DNA from: Azophilus sp965220835
GTDB taxonomy: Bacteria; Pseudomonadota; Gammaproteobacteria; Pseudomonadales; Azotimanducaceae
Length of the DNA: 64,000 nucleotides
Direction of reading: 5' to 3'
Assembly: GCA_965220835.1 (NCBI GenBank)
Contig: OZ244842.1
Coordinates: 186,001-250,000, forward strand
Shown: in pieces, positions 35,993-43,818 of the stretch
Numbering within the stretch: the stretch's first letter is position 1
How the letters are laid out: the number at the start of each line of letters is the position of its first letter
Program-made: the position numbers and the translations under genes
The notes under the pieces: model-generated
What the model saw: only the letters and a program-made list of their open reading frames with translations
Told to the model about the DNA's origin: nothing
Databases searched by the model: none

Positions 35993-36250
35993 TGATGAGC
36001 CGCTCTCACCCCGACCAGGCCCTGTTCCGACAGGTCGCCGCATCCCTCGCGCCGCAGCCGCCCTGACATCCCCGGAGCGCTGTCCCCGGCGCACTGACAA
36101 AAGCATGGGGGTTGGGGGAGTTGCGCCCGCAGACCGCCGATCACGGCCAATTCCAACGATTCGCAGGGCCGATCCGTTCGAGGGCGTCAGAAATCCTGAC
36201 GGCACGGCTCAAGCTCTCTTAAACTGGCAAACTCGTGCAACATCCGGGCT

Positions 36251-36364
36251 AAGAAGCGCGGACTGATACCGAAATCCCGGCCTGTCATTGAGGATATGAT
36301 GGCCGCCGGACTTTATCTTTCAAGAAAGGTCGTGGATGAGGCGTTGGGCAGGGCTGGGGAATAA
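36251..36364 (+). pseudogene. C-terminal remnant of a PIN-domain/DUF3368 protein
   Basis: The frame KKRGLIPKSRPVIEDMMAAG and then LYLSRKVVDEALGRAGE, ending at TAA 36362, matches the characteristic C-terminus of DUF3368 proteins (toxin-like PIN relatives). Everything upstream was removed by IS1380 copy A, whose right end is immediately adjacent. Confidence 0.65.
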
Positions 36365-36366
36365 GC

Positions 36367-36753
36367 TCATGTGAGAGACTGGAATTCTGGCAAGCCTCTA
36401 ATTTCCTGCAACAACAGAACGTACCAGTCTATTTCAGCCTTTAACTTATCCCCGTGACTCACGTCAGGCCTATTCTGGATTACCCAACTCCTGAGATGAG
36501 GGATAGCCATAAACTTTGCCAAGTCATACCGAACCGAACTTCCTCCACCCCCGTTTACTGTTATAAAAACCTCTGCATGATATTCCGGTGGGCCGTATAG
36601 AAATTCCACGACACCCTGCCCCAAGGAATAGCTAACTTGCGTCACCAGTCCATCCGCAAGAACTGTTTTGTTTCTTATATCGAAGATTGGCGACAATTCC
36701 CTTTCAGCTTCAGCGACCTGGTCAAGAAAGCTATTTTGCGTTTCCTTGCTCAC
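36367..36753 (-). CDS. Hypothetical protein, AT-richer than neighbours
   Basis: 128 residues from a GTG start with GGGAG about 10 nt upstream: SKETQNSFLDQVAEAERELS, then a beta-rich middle (VEFLYGPPEYHAEVFITVNG) and a helical C-terminus ending LPEFQSLT. Composition is clearly lower in GC than the rest of the window. It lies between two IS1380-like copies, next to a PIN/DUF3368 remnant and close to a putative defence pair, so it is probably acquired. No family recognised; an antitoxin/immunity-type role is only a guess. Confidence 0.6.
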   Translation of the reverse strand: MSKETQNSFLDQVAEAERELSPIFDIRNKTVLADGLVTQVSYSLGQGVVEFLYGPPEYHAEVFITVNGGGGSSVRYDLAKFMAIPHLRSWVIQNRPDVSHGDKLKAEIDWYVLLLQEIRGLPEFQSLT

Positions 36754-37178
36754 CTTGGCGTCACTCCCAGGTTATCGAGCAAGTTACGCTCAGCACCTAG
36801 CTCGGATATTGCACGAATGTAGTTGAGGAACGGCGGAATGCCCCTGATAATTCAGGGTGTTAGCTCCATCTTAAGAGAGGCATCCGCCGTGACGAAACGC
36901 TACCACGATCCGATCCGTTTTTCACGCTCGAAAAGGCGCGCCGTCGAGGCCGAGTTCACGGGCGCGGAGGTCACCTCGAACGGCGGCGAGATGCTGCTGG
37001 CGGAGGCCGACCGCCGGATGGGGCTGACCCAGGCGGCGACCGACGCGATCGGCGACGACCGGCGCCGCAAAAGCGTTGTCCACGCCACCCGGGACATCAT
37101 CCGGCAGCGGGTTTACGGCCTCCTCCTCGGGCACGAGGACCTCAAAGACCACGGCAGGCTGCGGCTGGACCCGGCGCT

Positions 37179-37227
37179 GCAGGCGAACTGAAGGTTCGTC
37201 ATCGGGAAGCTACGCTTCCCGCAGGCG
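37179..37227 (+). repeat. 49-bp palindromic element, copy B1
   Basis: One base different from copy A1 (GAACTG for GAACCG), which creates an in-frame stop. Same GCAGGCG flanks. Confidence 0.8.
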
Positions 37228-37627
37228 GCGGTCATTCGGGACGGGGCGATGGCCAGCTCGTCGACGCTGTGCCGGTTCGAGCGCATGTCCACGCCCTGGG
37301 AGGCGCTCAAGCTGCACGGGGTGCTGTTCGAACAGTTCGTGGCGGCGTACCCGAAGCCGCCCAGGCGCATCGTGCTGGACTTCGACGCTACCGACATAGC
37401 GCTGCATCCCATGCAGACCTGCACGGGATGCAGGAGGGGCGCCACTGGCACGGCCACTACCGTTCGCACTGCCGCCTGCCGCTTTACGTCTTCAGCGGCC
37501 GGCACCTGCTGGCGGCGGTGCTGCAGCCGACCGACCGGGATGCGGCTTGGCGGGCCGGCGCGGTGCTCAAGCTACTGGTTGACGCGCTGCGCGCCGAGCG
37601 GCTGGGCGTTGAGGTCATCCTGCGGGG

Positions 37628-37676
37628 CGCCTGCGGGAAGCGTAGCTTCCCGATGACGAACCTTCGGTTCGCCTGC
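37628..37676 (-). repeat. 49-bp palindromic element, copy B2 (inverted)
   Basis: Identical to copy A2; it lies at the edge of an internal deletion of the transposase. Confidence 0.8.
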
Positions 37677-38037
37677 TGATGAGCCGCTCGCACCCCGACC
37701 AGGCCCTGTTCCGACAGGTCGCCGCATCCCTCGCGCCGCAGCCGCCCTGACATCCCCGGAGCGCTGTCCCCGGCGCGCTGACAAAAACAAGGGGGTTGGG
37801 GGAGTTGCGCCCGCGGACCGCCAATCACGGCCAATTCCAACGATTCGCAGGGCCGATCCGTTCGAGAGCGTCAGAAATCCTGACGGCACGGCTCAAGCTC
37901 TCTTATACTGGCAAACTCGTGCAACATCCGACCTAGCGGCCTCTTCAAGCAAAACCGAGTGCAGCATCCGCCCGAGCGAGGGGCTTGGGGTTAACCGGGA
38001 CAGGTTTTCCACGTTGGGCGCATTACAATGGCTGTCC

Positions 38038-39492
38038 ATGATCTGGCGCAAAACGATGCATCGAATGGCGTTGTTGCTGGCTTTGGCTGGCGGTGCGCCC
38101 TTGGCGGTGGCGGGGGATTGGTTTGAGCGCTTCAAGGCAGAGGCCACCGACGGCGCACTGCATCGCTTTCTCTACGCCATGCCCAAGGGCGGGGACCTGC
38201 ATCTGCACTTGACCGGCTCGGCGTTTCCAGAGTGGCTGCATGAAATCGCCTTGGCTGAGGCGGCCCGCGGGGTGGCCTACTACGTCAAGACGCGGATTGG
38301 CAACTGCGCCGTGGATGCCGCGGAGGCCGACGCCTACCTGATGCTCTACCGCGTGCTGGACCAGCGCCGCTTGGACACCCTAAGCGACTGCGAACGGGGC
38401 GAATACCAAGCCTTGAGCGACCTGGACGCCAAGGCGCGAACAGCCTGGATGAACAGTGTTCGTCTGGATGCTCCCCACGAAGGGCGCGATGAGTTCTTCG
38501 AGCGTCACTGGCAGCGCTTGGGCGACCTTTTGCGGAACCCTCACGTGGTGGCCGAGATCCTCTACCGCAACATGCGGGCGTTTGCCGATGAGGGCGTGGC
38601 TTACATTGAGCCGCAGGTGCCGGTGTTTGGTTTTCTCGACCGAGCCGGGGCGCCGCTGGCCCCGGGGGCCGTGCTGGCGATTTACCGGCGGCGCATGGCC
38701 GAAGCGGACGCCCAAGCGACTGGGGTGGTGGTGCGCATGCAGCTTTCCGCGCTGCGCTTTCGCCCGAATGCGGAGCAGGTTGTGCGGCGCATCTACCGGC
38801 TGGCCGCTGAGCACGCCGACGTGGTGGCCGTGAACCTGGTGGGGCGGGAAGACCACGACCGCGGCCATCCGCTGCGCTTCCTGGACACCTTCCGCGACCT
38901 GCGTCGAACCCATCCGGGCGTGCGCCTGTCCATCCACGCCGGCGAGTCGGCGCGGCCCGACGGCCATGTGCGCGACACGCTGCTGCTCGGGGCGGAGCGC
39001 ATCGGCCATGGCCTCAACCTCATACAGGATGCCGGGACCCTGCTGGGCTTGCGCCACGGCCCCTATCTGGTGGAAACCAACCTGATCTCCAACCTGCTGC
39101 TGGGCTATGTGGACAGCTTCGCTGCGCACCCGTTTCCCGAGTACCTGCGCACCGGCGTGCCAGTGGCCCTGTCCACCGATGACCGGGGCATGTGGGACTC
39201 CACCCTCACCGATGAGTTCTTCGTGGCCGTGCGCGAATACGGCTTGAGCTGGGTGGAGTTGCGCGCGTTGGGCCGCAACTCCCTAGCGTTCAGCTTTCTC
39301 GATGACGCCACCAAGTCCCGGCTGCTGAGGGAGTACGAACGGCGCATGGATCAGTTCGCGGAGCGCTTTCAGCGCCGTGGAGCGGCATCCTTGGATGCTG
39401 TGCAGCCGTTGCGGCGCGGGTTCATTTGTCGGCATTATGGCTTGTGCAATGGAAACAGCGACAGGGCGGACGCAGGACATGGCAACGGCTGA
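38038..39492 (+). CDS. Exported adenosine deaminase-family protein (ADGF-like)
   Basis: 484 residues from ATG 38038, with a hydrophobic signal MALLLALAGGAPLAVAGDW. Metal and active-site motifs of the ADA family: PKGGDLHLHLTGS (His-x-His), SIHAGES (His/Glu), ERIGHGLNL (His) and VALSTDDRG (Asp-Asp). Longer at the N-terminus than cytosolic Add, like secreted ADGF/CECR1-type enzymes. Likely deaminates adenosine in the periplasm or outside. The 3' end overlaps the aminotransferase gene by about 14 nt. Confidence 0.85.
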   Translation: MIWRKTMHRMALLLALAGGAPLAVAGDWFERFKAEATDGALHRFLYAMPKGGDLHLHLTGSAFPEWLHEIALAEAARGVAYYVKTRIGNCAVDAAEADAYLMLYRVLDQRRLDTLSDCERGEYQALSDLDAKARTAWMNSVRLDAPHEGRDEFFERHWQRLGDLLRNPHVVAEILYRNMRAFADEGVAYIEPQVPVFGFLDRAGAPLAPGAVLAIYRRRMAEADAQATGVVVRMQLSALRFRPNAEQVVRRIYRLAAEHADVVAVNLVGREDHDRGHPLRFLDTFRDLRRTHPGVRLSIHAGESARPDGHVRDTLLLGAERIGHGLNLIQDAGTLLGLRHGPYLVETNLISNLLLGYVDSFAAHPFPEYLRTGVPVALSTDDRGMWDSTLTDEFFVAVREYGLSWVELRALGRNSLAFSFLDDATKSRLLREYERRMDQFAERFQRRGAASLDAVQPLRRGFICRHYGLCNGNSDRADAGHGNG

Positions 39493-40420
39493 CCGAGTGA
39501 TTTGGCGCGATGGCGAGTTTGTCGCTTGGGCGGACGCCACCGTCCACATTCTCGCCCAGAGCCTGCAGCGGGGCACCTTGGCCTTCGACTACCTGAGCGT
39601 GCACCAAACGCCGGATGGCCCGGCCATCCTGAAGCTGGATGAGCATGTGGCGCGGCTGTTTGAAACCTGCCGCATCATGGGCCTGCCGCTCCGCCATCCC
39701 GAGGCGGACCTGGCCACGGCCTGCATCGAGACGGTGCGCCGCAACCCCGGCGCCACTTCGCTCAAGATCAGCGCCCTGATCGCTTCCGTGGAGGCTGAAC
39801 TGGTGCCCCAGAATCCCCATGTGGCCGTGTTCATCGCCGCCTACGACAACCAAGCGGACATTTTTGCGCAGCACCCCGGCGACGTGCCCACGCCGGCTGC
39901 GCTGAAGCTCAAGATCGAACGCCGCATTCGCAACCGGCGCAAGGACATCGTGCCGCCCCAAGCCAAAATGGCCGCCAACTACAGCGGCCCGGCGTTTGCC
40001 AAGTGGCGGGCCCGGCGCGAGGGTTTTGACGAAATCCTGCTGCTCGACGCATCGGATGCGGTGGCCGAAGCGCCGACATCCAACCTCTTCGCGGTTTTCG
40101 ACGGCGCCTTGGCGACCCCTGGCGATGAGCGGGTGCTGCTCGGCATTACCCGGTCCAGCCTTTTGGAGCTGGCTGAGTCCATGGATGTGCCTTGGGAAAA
40201 GCGGGAACTCAGCGTTGCCGAGCTGCTGGCCGCCGACGAGGTGTTCCTGTGCTCCACGTCCAGGGCCGTGGCCCCAGTGGGGCAAATCGACGAGACCCGA
40301 ATCGGCGATGGCCAGCCGGGCCCCTTGACCGCCCGGCTACGGGATCGATTCGCCGCCATTGTGTCCGGGCAAGACCCGGAGTTTGCCCACTGGCTCACAC
40401 CATGCGCACCCGTCGGATGA
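39479..40420 (+). CDS. Class IV aminotransferase (branched-chain/D-amino acid type)
   Basis: 313 residues from ATG 39479; ATG 39449 is an alternative. PLP-dependent fold type IV: HILAQSLQRGTLAFDYLSV at the N-terminus, the Schiff-base Lys in PPQAKMAANYSG, EAPTSNLFAVFDG with the E-x-x-x-S-N motif, TPGDERVLLGITRSSLLELA and FLCSTSRAVAPVGQID. Close to BCAT/ADCL-like enzymes; the substrate is not decided. Confidence 0.88.
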   Translation: MATADRVIWRDGEFVAWADATVHILAQSLQRGTLAFDYLSVHQTPDGPAILKLDEHVARLFETCRIMGLPLRHPEADLATACIETVRRNPGATSLKISALIASVEAELVPQNPHVAVFIAAYDNQADIFAQHPGDVPTPAALKLKIERRIRNRRKDIVPPQAKMAANYSGPAFAKWRARREGFDEILLLDASDAVAEAPTSNLFAVFDGALATPGDERVLLGITRSSLLELAESMDVPWEKRELSVAELLAADEVFLCSTSRAVAPVGQIDETRIGDGQPGPLTARLRDRFAAIVSGQDPEFAHWLTPCAPVG

Positions 40421-40423
40421 AGC

Positions 40424-40598
40424 AAACGCGCCTCGCGACGAGGCCAAACGCGCCTCGGGGCGAGGCCAAACGCGCCTCGGGGCGAGGCCAAACGCGCCTC
40501 GGGGCGAGGCCAAACGCGCCTCGAGGCGAGGCCAAACGCGCCTCGAGGCAAGGCCAAACGCGCCTCGGGGCGAGGCCGGGCACGCCTCGAAGCGAGGC
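40424..40598. repeat. 22-bp tandem repeat array, 8 units, each a hairpin
   Basis: Units start AAACGCGCCTCGGGGCGAGG at 40424, 40446, 40468, 40490, 40512, 40534, 40556 and a degenerate 40578. Each contains GCCTCG-GGG-CGAGGC, a 6-bp stem. It begins only a few bases after the aminotransferase stop, in the 287-nt gap before the next gene. Unit length is not a multiple of 3, so the open frames across it are artefacts of the repeat. Confidence 0.9.
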
Positions 40599-40707
40599 AG
40601 TTCCAACCCGACACGCACCGATGGTGCGCTTTGGCCACCTCGGAGGACGCGGAGCGCCGTACTGTTCTGAGGCCAGCTAAGGGTTTTATCAAGCAGGAGT
40701 GCAAGCC

Positions 40708-41118
40708 ATGATTTCAGCAAACACGGCATGGGATGAGTTTCTGCGCCACCACCGCTGGGCCGTGCTGACCACCTTGCGGACCAGCGGCTCGCCGGTGAGC
40801 GCCGTAGTGGCATACGCCTTGGATGGCGATGAACTGGTGGTCAGCACCCCGGCAACCACTTTCAGGCACGCCTCCATCGCCCGTGACGAGCGCGTCAACC
40901 TCTGTGCGTTCAGCAATCAGGAGCCGTTCAACTTTGTCGCCGTGGAAGGCCGCTGCAGCATCGAGCGCACGGACTTGGTGCGCACCACCCGCTTGGTGTT
41001 CAAGGCCATCGAAGGCACCGGCTATGAGGAGCCCGAGGACTTGCCCGGCTGGCTCGCCGAACAGAAGCGGGTCATTCTGCGCATCAGGCCGACACGCGTG
41101 TACGGCGTCATTCGCTAA
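40708..41118 (+). CDS. Pyridoxamine 5'-phosphate oxidase-like (PPOX/F420-type split barrel) protein
   Basis: 136 residues from ATG 40708 with AGGAG 8 nt upstream. Split-barrel features WAVLTTLRTSGSPVSAVVAY, VVSTPATTFRHASIARDERVNL and FVAVEGRCSIER fit PPOX-class flavin/F420-dependent enzymes. The last bases overlap the convergent nitronate monooxygenase. Substrate unknown. Confidence 0.8.
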   Translation: MISANTAWDEFLRHHRWAVLTTLRTSGSPVSAVVAYALDGDELVVSTPATTFRHASIARDERVNLCAFSNQEPFNFVAVEGRCSIERTDLVRTTRLVFKAIEGTGYEEPEDLPGWLAEQKRVILRIRPTRVYGVIR

Positions 41119-42247
41119 GCATCCCGCCCAGCCTTTCGGCGGCTTGGGCGAAGTCCTCCATGAAGTCGAAGACCACGTTGCGCACGGAGGTGGGGTTGTT
41201 CATCAGCCCCACGCCCTGTCCCACCCAGTAGGTGGCCAGCCGCTTGGCGGCCGGGTCGCCGCCCTCCGCGAGTTTGTCGATCTTGCTGAGCGCTGGCTCG
41301 CTGACGAGGCTTTGCAGCGGCATCGGCAGTGGGTCGGGGGCGTTTTCGTCCTGCCAGGCGTCGGTCCAGGCGGAGCGCAGCTGACGCGTGTACTTGCCGG
41401 TGCGGCTGCGCGAGCGCACGGTTTGCCGGGAGTTGGCGGCCAGCATCTTCTCCTTCACCGACGGCGTGGTCTCGGCCTCGGCGGTGGTCAGCCACACTGA
41501 ACCGGTCCAAGCGCCCGCGGCACCCATCGCCATGCAGGCCGCCATCTGCCGCCCGGTGACGATGCCGCCGGCCGCGAGCACGGGGATGTCGCCATACGGC
41601 TTGACCGCTTCCACCACCTCCGGCACCAGCACCAAGGTGGAGACTTCGCCGCAATGCCCGCCCGCCTCGGTGCCGGCCACCACCAGGATGTCCACTCCCG
41701 CTTCGGCATGCTTGATGGCGTGTTCGCGAGCGCCGGTCAGCGCCCCCACCGGCACGCCCGCGGCTCGCGCCCGCTCCATCATGGCGGGCGGCGGCACCCC
41801 GAGGGCGTTGACGATGAGCTTGATGGGATGCTCGAAGGCGGCATCCATGACCAGCGCGGCACCCTGTTCACGCATGCTGTCGCCGAAGGAGTCACTTGGG
41901 CTGCGCTGCCAGAGATCGCTGGAGTCGATGCCGTTGCTGGCCAAGATGCCCTCGACATAGGCCTTGTGCTCCGGGGGAATGCGGGCCTCCACCCCCTCGG
42001 GCGTCAGGCCGCCCTCCTTGGCGTCCATGCTGGTGGGCACGATGATGTCGACGCCGTAGGGCGCTCCGTTGACCTGCTCGTCGATCCAGCTAAGTTCGAT
42101 GGCTAGGCTTTCCGGCGTGTGGCCGGCGCCGCCGAGCACGCCGAAGCCGCCGGCCTTGCTGACCTCGGCCACCACGTCGCGGCAATGGCTGAAGGCGAAC
42201 AGCGGGAATTCGATGCCGAGCATCTCGCAGACTTTTGAGTTCATCAT
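41108..42247 (-). CDS. Nitronate monooxygenase (2-nitropropane dioxygenase family)
   Basis: 379 residues from ATG 42247, preceded by AAGGAAG. FMN-dependent TIM barrel: VVAEVSKAGGFGVLGGAG, LTGAREHAIKHAEAGVDILVVAGTEAGGHCGEVST (split across residues 170-205; the His in GGHCG is the usual catalytic His) and LAAGGIVTGRQMAACMAMGAAG. Oxidises alkyl nitronates. Same strand as hmgA but with 77 nt between. Confidence 0.9.
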   Translation of the reverse strand: MMNSKVCEMLGIEFPLFAFSHCRDVVAEVSKAGGFGVLGGAGHTPESLAIELSWIDEQVNGAPYGVDIIVPTSMDAKEGGLTPEGVEARIPPEHKAYVEGILASNGIDSSDLWQRSPSDSFGDSMREQGAALVMDAAFEHPIKLIVNALGVPPPAMMERARAAGVPVGALTGAREHAIKHAEAGVDILVVAGTEAGGHCGEVSTLVLVPEVVEAVKPYGDIPVLAAGGIVTGRQMAACMAMGAAGAWTGSVWLTTAEAETTPSVKEKMLAANSRQTVRSRSRTGKYTRQLRSAWTDAWQDENAPDPLPMPLQSLVSEPALSKIDKLAEGGDPAAKRLATYWVGQGVGLMNNPTSVRNVVFDFMEDFAQAAERLGGMLSE

Positions 42248-42324
42248 GGCAGCTTCCTTGGGTTGACCTTGAATGGGGATGGTGGGGCAAGCAAATGCGG
42301 GAATGGGCGTCGGATGGAGACTGT

Positions 42325-43650
42325 TTACGGCGGACTGAAGCGCTTTGCAAGCCCTTGCCAGCAATCCGCGTAGTCGCGCTGGCGGGTCGGCGTGGACCAA
42401 GCGTGGGCGGTGGGCGTCAGGAGCGTGCGGGATTCGAACATGAACGCCAAGCCTGCGTCCAGGTAGTGCGGTGCCAATGCCGCCCCCTCGGCGGCTGCCA
42501 CGGTGTCGGCATCGGGGCCGTGGGGCACCATGGCGTTGTGCAGGCTCGCCCCACCCGGCACGAAGCCCTCGGCCTTGGCGTCGTAGGTGCCGCGGATCAG
42601 CCCCATGAACTCGCTCATCACGTTGCGGTGGAACCACGGCGGGCGGAAGGTGTCGTCGGCCACGCTCCAGCGGGGTGGGAACACCACGAAATCCAAGTTG
42701 GCCACGCCGGGCGTGTTCGAAGGCGAAGTCAGCACGGTGTTGATGCTCGGGTCCGGGTGGTCGTAGGTCACCGAACCCATGGCGTTGAAGCGGGCGAGAT
42801 CGTACTGGCAGGGGGCGGAGTTGCCGGTCCAGGCCACGACGTCCAAGGGAGAGTGGTCCAAGGCGGCGCTGTGCAACCGGCCGTCGAATTTGAGGATGAG
42901 CTCGAATTCGCCGTCGATGTTCTCAAAGGCGGCGGCGGGGTAGAGAAAGTCCCGTTCATTGGCGAAGCCGTTGGCGCCCACCGGCCCCCGCTCCGGCAGC
43001 TCCAACGGCGCACCGTAGTTTTCGCAGACGTAGCCCTGGGCGGTGTCGTTGAGCAAATCCACGGCCAGCGTCATGCCCCTCGGGATGATCGCAATCTCAC
43101 CGGGGGCGACTTCAAGCGCACCGCATTCGGTGCGCAGCGCCAACGCGCCCAACTGGGGCACAATCAAGACTTCGCCATCGGCGATGCTGAGGTAGCGTCG
43201 GCCCATGGACCGATTGGCCGCGTAGAGATGAACCGCGCAGCCGGCTTGGGCCGCGCAGTTGCCTGCCGCTGCGTAGGTGACCAGGCCGTCCACGAAGTCG
43301 GTTGGCTCTTCGGGCAGCTCTGGCGGGTTCCAGCGCATCGGCTCCGGCGGCGTCGGTTCGCCGCCTAAGGGCGCGGTGGCCCAAGCGCCGCTGTCGATGG
43401 CCTTGAACGCTCCCCGCCGCACCGAGGGCCGAATGCGGTAGAACCAAGTGCGTCGGTTCCTCGCCCTTGGCGCGGTGAAGGCCGTGCTGCTGAATTGCTC
43501 GGCGTATAGCCCAAAGGGGGCTCGTTGGGGGCTGAAGCGGCGTTGGGGCAGGGCACCCGGGACAGCTTCGCTCTCGTGCTGATTGCCAAAGCCGTGTAGT
43601 TGCGACCGGTTCACTGCTGCGCCCGCGTTGCGATTGGGCTGCGAAAGCAC
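42325..43650 (-). CDS. hmgA: Homogentisate 1,2-dioxygenase
   Basis: 441 residues, the typical length. Non-haem Fe(II) ligands lie in WFHRNVMSEFMGLIRG (His, Glu) and SLHNAMVPHGPD (His). Also SGFGNQHESE-like HGFGNQHESEAVPGALP at the N-terminus. Cleaves homogentisate to maleylacetoacetate in tyrosine/phenylalanine breakdown. No fahA or maiA gene is adjacent. The 5' end has an 11-codon-scale duplicate of itself just upstream. Confidence 0.95.
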   Translation of the reverse strand: MLSQPNRNAGAAVNRSQLHGFGNQHESEAVPGALPQRRFSPQRAPFGLYAEQFSSTAFTAPRARNRRTWFYRIRPSVRRGAFKAIDSGAWATAPLGGEPTPPEPMRWNPPELPEEPTDFVDGLVTYAAAGNCAAQAGCAVHLYAANRSMGRRYLSIADGEVLIVPQLGALALRTECGALEVAPGEIAIIPRGMTLAVDLLNDTAQGYVCENYGAPLELPERGPVGANGFANERDFLYPAAAFENIDGEFELILKFDGRLHSAALDHSPLDVVAWTGNSAPCQYDLARFNAMGSVTYDHPDPSINTVLTSPSNTPGVANLDFVVFPPRWSVADDTFRPPWFHRNVMSEFMGLIRGTYDAKAEGFVPGGASLHNAMVPHGPDADTVAAAEGAALAPHYLDAGLAFMFESRTLLTPTAHAWSTPTRQRDYADCWQGLAKRFSPP

Positions 43651-43818
43651 GCGTGCTGATTGCCAAAGCCGTGTGGTTGGAGCCTCGTCACAGCCGCACC
43701 CTCAGTGATTCCAACCCGCGGAAACGCAGCCGCGGCTGGTGAAGGCTGTAGGCGGCTCATGCCGTGGCTTCACAAACGCACTCTCAGTGATTCCAGGCCG
43801 CGGAAACGCAGCCGTGGC
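43572..43818. repeat. Duplicated gene ends between hmgA and P450 (scar)
   Basis: CGTGCTGATTGCCAAAGCCG occurs in hmgA (about 43572, coding HGFGNQH) and again at 43650-43678. TCAGTGATTCCA-CCGCGGAAACGC occurs at about 43703 and again in the P450 3' end (about 43780). On the minus strand the 43703 copy still encodes QPRLRFRGLESLRVRL followed by stop, identical to the P450 C-terminus. The gap therefore holds the last 16 codons of a P450 gene and the first codons of an hmgA gene. Confidence 0.8.

Larger units (their letters stand above)
35113..36066 (+). pseudogene. IS1380-family transposase remnant (copy A)
   Basis: GTG 35113 starts TKRYHDPIRFSRSKRRAVEAEF, a family hallmark. A frameshift near 35270, a 9-bp-stem hairpin insertion at 35625-35656 breaking LDFDATDIALH, and loss of the middle of the catalytic domain after LLAAVLQP follow. 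The C-terminal region (ANQLRLLLSGLAYALLEGMR and QALFRQVAASLAPQP) survives. Not functional. Confidence 0.8.
35026..36247 (+). mobile_element. Degenerate IS1380-like element, copy A
   Basis: Left end CCGCATATTGCACGA and right end TCGTGCAACATCCGG form imperfect terminal inverted repeats. The left flank is CCTAGC; the right flank GCTAAG does not match, so no clear target duplication. The right end abuts a truncated PIN/DUF3368 gene. The transposase inside is broken by several frameshifts, an internal deletion and two 49-bp palindromic elements. Confidence 0.8.
36889..37748 (+). pseudogene. IS1380-family transposase remnant (copy B)
   Basis: GTG 36889 reads well to LRLDPALQAN, where one base change in the palindromic element creates TGA (37188-37190). 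The reading resumes downstream (LCRFERMSTPWEALKLHGVL, LDFDATDIALH), is shifted at the 37402-37433 hairpin, continues as EGRHWHGHYRSHCRLPLYVF and KLLVDALRAERLGVEVILRG, and is then cut by an internal deletion ending in the second palindrome. QALFRQVAASLAPQP survives at the end. Confidence 0.8.
36802..37931 (+). mobile_element. Degenerate IS1380-like element, copy B
   Basis: Ends TCGGATATTGCACGA and TCGTGCAACATCCGA are inverted repeats with one mismatch. The element is flanked on both sides by CCTAGC (36796-36801 and 37932-37937), a probable target duplication. It shares the same hairpin frameshift and the two palindromic elements with copy A, so it transposed after these lesions arose, presumably with transposase in trans. 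Confidence 0.85.

Noticed and set aside
40424..40598. CRISPR array
   Set aside because: Repeats are contiguous 22-bp units with no unique spacers; no cas genes nearby.
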